The translations under genes and the position numbers were made by a program. A stretch of 64,000 nucleotides of DNA from Acridotheres tristis (Eukaryota > Chordata > Aves > Passeriformes > Sturnidae), in assembly GCA_037013685.1 (NCBI GenBank), contig CM072886.1, positions 58,954,933-59,018,932 of the forward strand, written 5' to 3'. Of this stretch, positions 37,356 to 49,100 are shown piece after piece. Positions within the stretch are counted from its first letter, which is position 1, and each line of letters begins with the position of its first letter. Below the pieces are notes generated by a model. That model was not told the origin of the DNA and searched no databases. It worked only from the letters and a program-made list of their open reading frames with translations.

Positions 37356-37760
37356 TCCCTTGTGTATTTGTTACCTTCTTTGCGGTAACATTAAAATGGA
37401 ATTTGACCCATAGAGACATTTTCCTGCATTTGCAGTAGCAATAATATCCTTTTAGTAAATCAATAATGAAAATATATGCTACTTATGCATGAGTTATCTC
37501 CATGGAGGCATTTGTCACATAAGTCTTTACATGAAGATGTCTTAGCAATGTAGTCCATATCAATAATTTATCCTTCACTATATGAGCCAGGCCATCAGGC
37601 CATTTTATTCCAACACATTATTACATTATCAAAATACCCAATGGAAGATGTCCTTGTTGACAGCTGAGACTATTCCCTGGCCTCCTTGTTGTATCAAGGC
37701 TTATCAGCACAGCATTGCCAAGAAGTGTATTTTGACCCTTGTGTAAATCAGGGGTTCATT
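37356..37760. other. candidate conserved non-coding block
   Basis: Unique sequence immediately before the unusual repeat at 37.93 kb. It contains TTGCGGTAACATT (37380), AAATCAATAATGAAAAT (37456), TTACATTATCAAAATACCC (37621) and GGCCATCAGGCCATTTTATT (37591). Word content suits a vertebrate enhancer. No alignment is available, so this is a texture-based call. Confidence 0.25.
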
Positions 37761-37929
37761 ACAGACAGAAGTTCTCAGAAGGAGTTCCTAAAGTGTGGAG
37801 TTTCTCTTTGTCAGACAAACCGATTGAACATAAGAGTTAGTATGGGATGAATAAAGACACATTTTGAATTTTAGAGAATTTAAGGAGCTTTTACAGCATG
37901 ATGAAGAGTAGCTCTACTGGTGTTTGCAG

Positions 37930-39262
37930 GTATGTATGCCTTAGGTTACCAATAGATGCCAAATCAGTAGATATCAATACTGATAGCTACTGATATATAT
38001 AGGTTCTGAAATCAGCATTGAAACCAGTAAGTATGGATATGTAACAATGCCCATTGATATGGATAGATGTCAATTTCAATTTCTATTTATATCTGTCCTT
38101 ATCATTACCTATCATTGATAGGTATCAAAATTGATAGGTGTTGATTATCTGTTGATCACTATTGATATCAAGATATATTGATATTAGTAGGCATTGATGC
38201 TTATTGATATCAAAATCAATATAAAAAATTATAAGTGTTAGACAATTATGCTTATAAATACAGCTAGGTATCGTTGAAAAAAACTATCAGTAATGGCTGG
38301 CATAGGTGACTATCACAACTATTGATATTGACAGGTAGTGAGTGATAGGTAGCCATACCCATTTATACTGCTACCCGTTGATAGATACCCAAATACATGG
38401 GTATTGATACGTAATCATTGTTTACAACATCAGAAGGTATCAATGAGTACCAGTGGCTACAAATATAAATAGATATTGTTACCTTGACACTGATAAACTT
38501 CAACTGATCACTGTTTTGAATCTTCTTGATAAACATTATCAAAGGTTATTGTTCTTGATATTTAATAGTGCATATTGGGATCCAAATCACTCTCCAAAAC
38601 AGCAGACATAGATACCCATCACTATAGATAGATATCAAACTGAATAGGTGTTGATGCCTATCAACAAGTATGGATATTTGGACATATCAATTTGTGTCAA
38701 TACCTACTCATATCAGTACCCACCAATAGGTATCCAAACCAATAGGTATCGAGGCTTATCATTGATCTAAAAAGGGATCTATGTTGGTAGGTATCAAGGC
38801 CTATTGACAGAAAAATGTACCAATGTTTATTGAGAGTTATTATCAGTGATTAGTGATAAGTATTAATATCATAGATACAAATATTAACAGATATCCGTGC
38901 CCATTAATATAGGTATTGTTAAGAATTAAGGCCTTGATATTACCAAAAGGGATTGATGTCAATAGGTATCAATACCTATCAATAGATATTCAAATCCATA
39001 GACAATACTAGTTTTTAAGTCAATAGGCATTCATGCTTATTGATATTAATATGCAGGTCAAAAAGGATCAGTACCTATTAGTTTGTATAGATACCAACAT
39101 CTATGAATACACATTGGTAGTGATACTTATTGTGAGCTCTTAATATATAGCTACATAGGCCTATACATATATATATATATATAAATATTTGCATCTATAA
39201 ATATACATATAAACACATATCAATATAGATATCAATATTGATAGGTATAGGTGTAGACCACT
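37930..39262. repeat. highly degenerate ATTGATATCAAT/GGTATCAAT repeat array
   Basis: About 1.3 kb in which a few related words recur in both orientations: TATTGATATC, GATAGGTATCAA, AATAGGTATCAATACCTATC (38960), GTTGATGCCTATCAAC (38650) and CTTATTGATAT. The clearest pair is TAGGCATT(G/C)ATGCTTATTGATAT at 38188-38210 and 39025-39047: 23 bp with one mismatch, 837 bp apart. The apparent ancestral unit is roughly 30-40 bp and itself partly palindromic (ATTGATATCAAT, ATAGGTATCAATACCTAT). Spacing is now irregular, as in a decayed minisatellite or satellite. The right end passes into (AT)n and ATATAA-rich sequence. I do not recognise the family. Confidence 0.75.
39167..39182. repeat. (AT)8 microsatellite
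   Basis: Short perfect AT run inside the right part of the degenerate array. Confidence 0.85.
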
Positions 39263-42200
39263 GTATAATTACATTGACATATAGATGTATATAAATGCAT
39301 AAAAACAGAGAAAACAGCACTTCTCAATTGCTCTATTTAGAGTTGACATTGGGGAAAGAAGGAGGGCATTCCTCTTTGCAATAACCAATGTATGAGCTGC
39401 ATAAAAAAGCTGTATGCGGCCTCCAAACAAGTTTAAAAGATATTATTTTTTTCAGCTTTTGTGGCATTAAATTCCTGATAGCATATCTCGTACTTCACAT
39501 CTGGAGGAAAAATCATAAGCATTTATGTTTTTGAGAGCCGTCTTGGATTGTGGGAAAGAAACACAAAATCAATGACATAAGACTAAATTTTTCTTTGTCC
39601 TTCCTCAAAAATATTATACAATGGGCACTTCATTGTCAAATGATAAATCATTGTGTACAACAAATGCAAACTCAGATAAGAACTTCCATGGTATCTAGGT
39701 TATTTTAAATTTGTTGTTGCAGGAGACAAATAAGTTGACCAGATCATCAAAGCCATGCAATTTCTAATTTCATAAAACAAACTAATGGCTAAAAAGTAAA
39801 GGATTTCTCTCACCCTGATATCTCAAGGAAATCAAATAGATCTGCAAGCACATGACACTCACATATATTAACTTTAAAAATATACCTGAGAAACTTGTTG
39901 TTTTGACATGAGTCTGGGGGTGGGAGGGGAGTGGAGGGTGTGGAGTGAAAGGGGGAAAAGTGATCTAGATAATTGTGTATGTATAAAAGGCCAAATCCTT
40001 AGGCCATAAACCAGGCACACACCCAATGATGTCAATGTGTTTGGCTTACAGGGGAAATAAAGCAACATTTTATTACATGCTAAGTGAGAATCTTTGCTTG
40101 ACCAGAATGAGGGAAAAGTGCAAACAGGTGCTGGCTCAGCAGGAATGGAAACTCAAGAATAATAGCAGCTTTTCCTCAGGCTCATAAGCATCCTGAAAGA
40201 CTACATTTCTGTCAGTACCTTAATAAAGCATTATCTACTACCCAATCCACCTATGTCTGGGTTTGAGGCTATCTGCAGAAGCTTTTGATTGTGAAGCTGC
40301 TTAACATTATTTCTCCATCCCTGCCTTTGCTTGTGCACAGGCTGTTGCAAAAGCAACCCCCTTCAGTCAAGGAAGCTGGGGCCCCACTCTCCTCCAGCTT
40401 GTGGGGAAAGAAAGGAGTCATTATTGACACATGCAAGTGATTTGAGAAGAGACTGTCTACCCCCATAGAAAAAGACTTAGTTGTCTGGTGAATCAGGAAA
40501 TGTCAGACTTTCTGAAAGGTTAATGGGAGGCTTTAGAAACACATTAAATCTAATCTTACAGCATGAATGTTGATGACTTTATGCTGAGATCCTAGAAATA
40601 AGAAAGGGCAAGAAAGAATATTTTAGGTGAAAGTAAGTTTTGACTGAGGAGCCAGGAGAGAACTTTATTGCAACATATTGCTGAATTTCTCCTTCCATAT
40701 AGGGCTGGCAATATGCCTGGTACCATATGCTAAAAAAAAGGATATAATATGAGACCATTTGAACTGAAAGCAAGTTTTTTTTATACTTGCTGAAGTTTAA
40801 TTAAATGGATGACCTGGTCAACTCTAGAAGTGAACAAAATGAATTTGTTTCAGGGTTATCTATTCTAAATGGGCTGCATAAAATTTCAGTCACTGTAGGG
40901 ACTGGTAGGGGACTTTATAGTGCTGTTAGCATAACCTTCCCAGTACAGTCAGAATCATCTATGCCTCTTTCTGGTTTAGCTGAAGAATCATTAAATATGG
41001 AATTCATAAATAAACACACTTTGCATGCAATCTTTCCCCCTGCATGTTACAATCTCATATACATTAACAGAAGTAGTAGCATAGGACATGGGGGAACAAA
41101 CAATGGATGCTGTTGGGTTTAGTTGCACAATTCACAGTTTTGTACCATTAGCTTTTTAAGCAATATTTTCTGTGGTGTCTTCAGGTTTGAATTTTACTTT
41201 TAGGTCATTAGTCTTTTGTTTGTGACTTTCTTTCATTGCTCGGTTGCTTTGGGGAGATTTGCCTTTGCTAGTCGTTAGCAGGTTTTTACAACGTGGGCAC
41301 AATTGGTTAATCCCATAATAGAAACCTGCTGTGCAGAGAGTGCTATTTTTACTGTACACACCATATCTCATAGCACAAGGCAGTTTTAGAAGGCGATACA
41401 GCTGCCATTAAATCTATACATCTCAAGGAGGGCCATGAATAGCTGCTCCTTGTGTAAGGACGTATCCTGCGGTTCTATTATCCCAGCTCAGGCTCTGAGT
41501 AACACTTTTCTTTAGCAAATCAATATCCTTACCTCTCCTTTTTTGAGTCTTTTTGCTTCTTTCACTACATCCATTGTTCCTGTAAAGAAATAGCGCCTGT
41601 GTCTCTGCCGACCTGTGGGTACATGTCCCAAACTAAAATGCCAGCAGGAACATTGTGGGGCTCCCATCTTTCCAGGGAAGCCAGGGTGCCAAGGGAAGAG
41701 GCAAGGTGCAGGGCAGTGGTCCATGCTGCTGCAAAGCTGGTGTCTGAGCGACCTCCAGGTTAAAATTAGCCTAGCTGTGAATTAGGGGTTTTACTGCAGT
41801 CAGAGTAAGCAGCCAAACACCCTGGATGAGACTGCATATTACGGCTGAGCCTCATGCAGCACAGGTTGCCTGGCAGGATGTCTGTGACACAACCTCTCTC
41901 TTCATAGCCCAGAGACAGATGTGTCCTGGCTCTCCCTTGTCCCTTTTCAGTAGCTCCTGATGTAAGGGGCAAGTTTTAGGAACATGCTGTGTGCACGAGT
42001 GTGTGTGAAGCCTGTGGGCTGGGGGGCAACAACACGTGCTCCTCAGGTTGCTCATTTGCCAATCTGTCCGTGTAGCTCTGCCAAATGCAAGGGCTTCTAC
42101 CTCACATTTTCAGAGCCACTCAGATCTTAGTGCCACTGTGGTGCTAGAGCTCCTAGTGATCTTCTCCCAACACAATATAATTTCAATCAGATTAAACAAA

Positions 42201-42267
42201 ACATGAGAAAACATTCTTATGGACTATATTTATAAATGTCTGGTCTGTTCCCACGTCAGTTTGACTG
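39263..42267. other. unique non-coding sequence
   Basis: No repeat, RNA gene or supported exon. A 105-codon plus-strand frame (40805-41122) is the cleanest, but its protein is not recognised and has no splice, promoter or homology support. Confidence 0.5.
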
Positions 42268-42630
42268 ATGCTGGGCTTTAGTCCATATGTTACTTCTAAG
42301 ATTAAAGAGGCAAAAACATACAACAGTGGTCTTAAGCAAGAGCTACATTTGTTAATATACCCTGAAAAATACACTTTTTTTAGAGACTGGACATCTATAT
42401 CAAAGCATAATCTTTCGGCAGCAAACATCCAAGTATCATTCACCGACAAAAACCTTGACACATCTATGCATTTATCAAGTCATAAAAAAATCCTTAAGGG
42501 GGCTGTCATGTTTCCCATGAATTATCCCAACCTGCATGCACCTCAACCTGAACCCTCTGGGAGAAGGCTAAGGCAACTACTGCTGATTTATGGAGGCAGA
42601 CAGCTTGGAGTCCCTGCCAGGGAGTAAGTA
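42268..42630. other. candidate conserved block / unrecognised open frame
   Basis: Mixed-complexity sequence with CpGs (TAATCTTTCGGCAGCAAAC, 42407; ATTCACCGACAAAAACC, 42437) and an open plus-strand frame of 119 codons. The translation has no motif I know. Either a conserved non-coding element or a chance frame seems likelier than a gene. Confidence 0.2.
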
Positions 42631-42880
42631 AATCGTGGTGACTGTGTGATTAAAGGGATAAAGCACAGTCATTTTCAAATGCTCATTCATGCAATTCTTC
42701 TAGAAGAGATCTGTGGAAAGTAATGAGGAGGTTTATATTCACTCCTACTGACCTACACTTCTACTGGAAAAAGTTCCAAGTATATGAAGACTGAAAACAC
42801 CTTCAACTCCAGCTGGGTCATGGGGATGTGCCCAGATTTTTCCATGTTCGTGCCACAAGGAAGACCAGAAGGTTTCTATA

Positions 42881-42925
42881 CTCTCTCTCTCACACACTCA
42901 GGCGCACACACGTGTACACACACAG
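42881..42925. repeat. mixed (CT)n/(CA)n microsatellite
   Basis: CTCTCTCTCTCACACACTCA followed by CGCACACACGTGTACACACA. Imperfect dinucleotide repeat. Confidence 0.85.
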
Positions 42926-45900
42926 GAGTCACTTCATCAGGATTAAAAACTAGAAACCAGGAAAATTGAAATGAACACAAAACTAGTGGCAAAGGCTGAA
43001 AATTGATTTCCTGTCCAAAGATTTGTCCCTGATGCTCCCCCGGGTGCTGCACCCTTTGGTGGTTGATTGCTGCTCCTAGGTGTGGTAAGGCAGAAAATTT
43101 TATAATTAATTAATAATTAATGCAATATTAATACAAAATTACCACCCAGTTGTATCCACTGAGACCACTACCAATTCTGTATTTCATGCATCACCGACTT
43201 AATGTATGTCAGCACATTTTGTTCAGCATTCTCTGTATTAACAACATTATTTCTTCTTTTAAGTCAGGGTCATGGGATCATATTCAAAACTGTCTACAGG
43301 AGAGATTGTAATTAAATTCAGAGATGCAATTGGATCCAATGTGTTGTATGTCCACTGACTAATGCTACCATCTCCCCCCTCCAAGTATATATGTGTAAGT
43401 ATATTTATGCATGTGTGTCTCATGTGCCTCTTTAGAATTATGTATGTGTGTGTTTGCTTGCACATGGCAATTATTGCACATGCAGTAAACCTTCTTTGGT
43501 AATTATAAGTCAGAGTTCAATATTACATCTGTGATCATAAAATCTGCACTCAGTAGATAAAGTCATGAAAATCTTATAATAATGTCAACTTTCAAAAGAT
43601 AGCCTGAGAACCTAGAAAAGTAGATGATGGTGAGCACGAAGATTCTCATTTGTACTGGGGACTCCCCATGGCTAATTTAAACCCCATTATTTCGTAAAAT
43701 CATAGTTTTGGTAAGGCTCTTTTAAAATCAGATTCTTTAAAAACAATAATTATGCAATAAAAAACGGAGGAAGTTTTCAACACTAGAATTACGTCTGCAT
43801 TTTTTATATTGATGTATGTGGGGAATTTCCCAGATAGAAATGTGTTTGCCAGCTGAGTTGTCTCAAATCTCTGCATGTGTAATCAAAGGCCTGGAAATAT
43901 TTTTTCAAGTAGATGGAGGATAGATAATGTACTCATTTAAAAATATAGAAGTCAGTTAGCAAGCAGATCTGCACTCTGAGCTAAGCCACTGTCACTCTAC
44001 ATTTTTCTCCATAGACTGCAAATCATGTTTCTGAACTGTCCTATCATTTAGTCATTATTTACATGTTAAGGCCTCTTCATACGGTATCCCTACTCTAACT
44101 CTTAGTTAGAGTCATAAAAGAAGATGGGTTGACAGCATTTCACAGTGGATGAAGTTGTTTTTTTTAATGTCATCAATGAATATTGATTTAGCCTCCCCTA
44201 ACATTAAAACAAAGCTTGTTTCATTTTGGAGAGATGTGGAGATACTCAGTAGAGTGGTGATGTGTGAGCAGATTTTCCCTCCTCCTTTTTATTCTATTAC
44301 TTTCCAGTATCTCCAGGCTGCACAATATTCCTTGAAAGCAAACATTTTATGCAAAGCAGCTGTCTAAGGAAGTTACTTTTACTTTTCCTTGCAGGGTGGC
44401 CTATTGAACATGATTAACTTGACTCTGATGGAAAGAGAAAAATAACCTGGAAACATCTGGCAAATTGCAAAGCAATGCCTAACATTTTCTTCCCTGTAGG
44501 ATTTAATTCAGAAACATTCTTAATGGATCCCCATTTACCTAAAGCACTAAAGGTTTTGATGCAGGGGTTTGGGGGATTTGTGTTTGGTTTCTCTCACCCC
44601 ACTAGCTGTAACTCTGTACTATTTTATCTCCAATCCTGAATCCATTAGAAAAAATCTGCAATTACAAGGTGGGCATGGTGCTGTGTTTACTGCTCCAGGC
44701 TGGTTTGTTGTGCTTTGTATGCACGTTTGAGTCTTTAAATATGTGAAAATTAATTTCCTGAGTTCCATGTGGCTAAAATGATACCTGAAACATAATTTAG
44801 GGACTCACACAAATAGAAATTATCAAATTAATTTTAAAAATTAAAGGAATGTTAGTAAAATTTTTAGAGGATTTCATTCAATTCACCGGGCAAAAATTAA
44901 AAATATAAAATTATGAAGTGTCATGTGTAAAAAGTCATTCTTACTTTATTGTTTTAAAAATTTTGAAATGCTGATTTAAAAAAAAAAAAAAAGAGAAAAG
45001 CATTGTGTCCGTTTTATATGTACTTTTTACTCAGACATTTTGTCACATAATCCATGGAAAGAATGTGCTCTACAGAATTAAGTATTTTGTATTCACTGTC
45101 TCATATATAATTTCTCAAGTAGTGTTATTTTGTGGAAAAAGAACAGAGAAAATGAGAGGAATGTAAAACCACTGGAAACAAGTTTCAGCCTTGTCTTCTT
45201 TACAGAGACTTCTTCAAAATTTCATAGAGGACCATAAAAAAGTCAAATAAAACTCTTTCATAATTGTGTGAAAGACACATAATTTGATCGGTGGTCAAAA
45301 ATTCAACGCCCCTAAATTATGTTGACCTGATGTGAAATATTTTTGTTCTGGATTATCTAACTTGTAGATTTTAGACTTTTGAAAAAAAGACTTCATATCC
45401 AAAATCTAACACATTTTAAAATGAAAGTTCACTGTGATCTGAATATTCAGTCACAAAACAGTTCACATTAACTAATTTCATCTCATGATACAATATCTGT
45501 TCTAATTTTAGCAAGCAGCCAAATAAGCCCATGTGTGGATTTCTTTGGCAAAAAAGTTGTGAAAACAAAGTTTTCAGATCTAATTCCAACAACAGTCCCT
45601 GAAAAAGAAGAAATGTGTAGATTTATGGATTGCTGTGATCTACACAGGTCATACAGGCAACATGTTTTTAAGGCTTGTTTCTTTTCCTCCACCAACAGGT
45701 TAGAGATAGCATCCATAGACATGTCCATGGATTTGTGGCCCTTGTGATATGCACCATCCCCTCTTCTGCATCTGGAGTGTTAAAATTGCCTGATGTTTCA
45801 TGTTTTAGGCACAGAACGCTACTAGAATCTACAAAAAAGTACCTCTGCAAGTCTACTGGCTTTCCTCCAGGGGCTTCATTTGTGTTCTTCTGAATGCCTT

Positions 45901-46011
45901 GTAGGACTAAAGGGTATGCCAGCACTTCTTCAACAACAACATGACTCCAATTTGCATGCTGGGAGTCATTTGCAGGAAGTCCATTTTAACTCCCTCCCTC
46001 TCCATTTTCAG
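42926..46011. other. AT-rich unique sequence
   Basis: Holds TG-rich sequence near 43385-43460, an ATTAATTAATAATTAATGC stretch near 43106 and poly-A at 44977-44992. No RNA gene or supported exon. Confidence 0.5.
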
Positions 46012-46158
46012 GCATTGCATGAATTATTAGGAAGATTACAGGGGTATGATCTCCAGTTGCACTCTGTGGTTGCTCACACTCTGTACAGAACAGAGGCAGA
46101 ATATCAGCAGCAGAGAATATTGGTGAATTTGTGCCAGCTTCTTCAGGCATCAGGCTGA
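46012..46158 (+). CDS. possible terminal coding exon, protein unrecognised
   Basis: A good-looking splice acceptor (CTCCCTCCCTCTCCATTTTCAG, given here only as a pyrimidine tract plus CAG ending at 46011) is followed by 48 open codons and a TGA at 46156-46158. The predicted peptide is leucine- and glutamine-rich and helix-like (starting ALHELLGRLQGYDLQLHSVV, later YRTEAEYQQQRILVNLCQLL). The frame is open further upstream to 45880, so the acceptor is optional. I do not recognise the protein, no donor or upstream exon is identified, and pyrimidine-CAG motifs occur by chance. A decayed transposon or pseudogene fragment is an alternative. Confidence 0.18.
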   Translation, partial: ALHELLGRLQGYDLQLHSVVAHTLYRTEAEYQQQRILVNLCQLLQASG

Positions 46159-49100
46159 AGTGAGGGTGACAGTGCAGATTCACTTCCACCATTTAGCCTG
46201 AAGTGGCTGAATGACTTTCCCTCAGCCTCTAACCCAACAAAACTGTTGATTTCAAGCAACATTTTTTTCCTTTCTCATCTCACTTTTCATCTTGATTGAA
46301 GTAACAAGTAGGCCTTTCCAGATCAAGGATCCTAATTGTAGCATTCCTTCCCTAGGGGTATATGTAATACTGATTTTATGGCTGCATTGAATGAGAGGCG
46401 TTCTGTCCACATCTGTGACTTCTCTCTCTTTAACCCCTTCTTTTGCATACTTTTCTTAGTTTTGCTTAGGATTTTTGTTTGCTAAGATCCTAATTTCATT
46501 AGTTTATTTTTTTTTGTTTGTTTTTTACAAAAAATTTGTATTTTACAAGGAATCCATTTAAAATGGTAGATGCTATTTGGAGAATTTACATAAGTTGAGG
46601 AAATGCTCAACATGCTATCCTCTTCTCTGAATTTTATCTGTCCTTCTAGCAGTAAACGGCTCATCACCTTTTTTAGAGATAAAAATGTGATCCTTCCTAT
46701 CTTTGTCAACTTGTGTCCATTATTAAATCAGTATAGGTAGCTAGGCAAAGAAATTATGGAATCTGTGAATCCTGCCACACGTGAATTACATTTGAGAAAA
46801 GCTGTATGGGGAATTTCTGACAGGATACATTAGATAACAGTCCATACTGAAATATTCAGGTCAAGTGACTGCTAGGGATGTAGTTGAATGGAAACATTTT
46901 ATGTCACAGTCTCTCTGCTGTTCAAGTGCTGACATCCAGCTTGGCACTACACAGAAGGTCCTAGCCTCAAGCAACAGATACCCTTGAATTAGGCCAAAAG
47001 GGTCTACACAATTCTTATCAAATTACCAAGACTCTCTCACAGAATAGATCAGAAATGACTTTTATATATAGCCATTTGCTTCTGTTTGTCTAGAGCAAGA
47101 AAATGGAGACCACAGCCAGCAGCTAGCAGTGGCCACGAGAACAGAGATGTGGTAAAAATCTGTGTGATGGAATACTTCTGCCCTGGCTGAGTTTCACTCA
47201 GTGTTTAGGCAGGAGGTAAATTCAGTCCACTGCCTGTGTCTATGTTGCACCACGAGTAGAGATCATGTGCAGCATCACTGTAACAGAACCACATGAACCC
47301 TAGTAGCTTTTCCTTGATTTCCCAGAGGCATAACCCAAACTTAGGGGCACACCTTTTCCTTCCTGAGGTGTAACTACAGATTTCAGCCTTTCTTGCATGA
47401 ACTGCATATGTAGTGCTGAGTATGCTCACTTTTGCTCTAGAAATATACACAATAACATAAAATAATTTTTTGAGGCTTTGAAGTAGTTTTAAGAATAAAA
47501 TTAAATATTCACAGCACTAACTTGATAGTCTTTTTAACTCTCTGCTTACTTGAAATCTCTACTAGTGTGCAAAGGGTAAGCAACACTTCTTTTCCAGTGT
47601 TTTCTGTATCTCAAATGGCATTACAATTTAGACAATAACATGCATAGCATATGATTAATGAAGCTGTGCACTGAGGACAGGACATCTGTGGGATCACAAA
47701 GAGCTGCTTTGTGTACATGTTACTGCATGTTCAAGAAATTCCACAAATTGATAATTTGTTAAATTAATTGACTTTCTCTGTGTAATGTTAATGTAACCTT
47801 CAGTTTGAAAAGTGCACAGATTTGCTAGCAAGGAAAACAGGTAGGTACTCAAATCCCTAGAGGGTTACTTAGGTTTGCAGCTCACCACTTTGTCCTTTAC
47901 CAAGGATATTAATATTTCTCGAGAGTTCTTAAATGAAACTAATCTTAAAAAAAAAAAATCAATTTTTAGGCCATTTACAACTGAGTATACTACAGAAAAT
48001 GTCTAGCATAGGTGTCACAGCAATAATGATATCTGTTCTGTAAGGAGATGCACAAAAATTGCGATTGGTCCAGACAAGAGTGTTTTCTTTGATTTAGCCA
48101 CTGAGAAGCACAGAAAAAAAGTTAGAATCATTCTCAATTCAGTGATTTCTAGAGAAAATTCAATTTATCTTTGCTAGTATCTCTGAGCCATTGAACTAGA
48201 ATCAGAAAAGTTGTTGTAGACCTGAGCATACCTGGATAAATTTTGATCCTTAGCACTAACTAAAATGGGAGTGGAGGACCTGTCCTAACAGAATGGTAAA
48301 GAACTTTTTACATAAAATGTAAGTCAAGTGAGACTAGGCTGGCAAGTTACCATGACTGCAGAGGTGCTACCCTTTTTATACCAAAGGGAAGGAATTGCTT
48401 TTCAGGGTGAGAAGACAAGGAAAACAGAGAGGCTATTATTCCAAGTTGAGACAGAAGGGAAGGTAGTGCACCTGAGTAGTGACTAACCTGACTTAGTCCT
48501 GTCTTCCAAAACTCTAAAGGGTCAGAGCACTTACCTTCTTGTCACTGCATCTAAATCGAAGTTTTATGCTAGTGCAGATTAGTTAGGGCCTAAAGACACA
48601 CTAAATAGGAGAATGTGCTCTTCTGCTTGAATCAGACGGAGAAATTATGGTGTTCAGCTGTTCCAGTGACTGCTCATATTTGATAACTGAGACTCTGATG
48701 ATATATATATATTAATTCAAACAGGAGTGGATTTTTAATAAACTCCTGAGAAGAAGAAGAAAGTAACAGAGTGGAGGTTTAGTGTAGACTGCACAAGGTT
48801 TCAAGCTTTCTTTGCTTGAGGCATAGGGAGGGAGTCAGAATTACAGCATTAGGCCTCAGACTTGTTTTGCTCCGAGTACCTTAGAGCACTTCTGTTACTG
48901 CATAATGATGGCTACCTAACTCTCTTTTTCACTCATTTGGTCAGGGAGATACATAATTGCACTTTAATGTTTTAGTTATCATAACTAATTAATGTAACAG
49001 TAGAATTTAGGAGAACGAGGATTATTATCCATTACTTTTAAAGGATGATACATGCTAGTTACTCATCAGGGGAAGAATCAATGAAAAACAATTTTCCTTG

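Noticed and set aside
40256..40330. TGTCTGGGTTTGAGG as a possible LTR start
   Set aside because: No LTR-like continuation and no matching end.
40805..41122. 105-codon frame beginning MDDLVNSRSEQNEF
   Set aside because: Cleaner than most, but unrecognised and without splice, promoter or homology evidence; length is within chance for this window.
45483..45925. minus-strand frames with a pyrimidine-CAG acceptor-like site (near 45589-45610)
   Set aside because: Protein not recognised and frames are short; similar acceptor-like sites occur often by chance.
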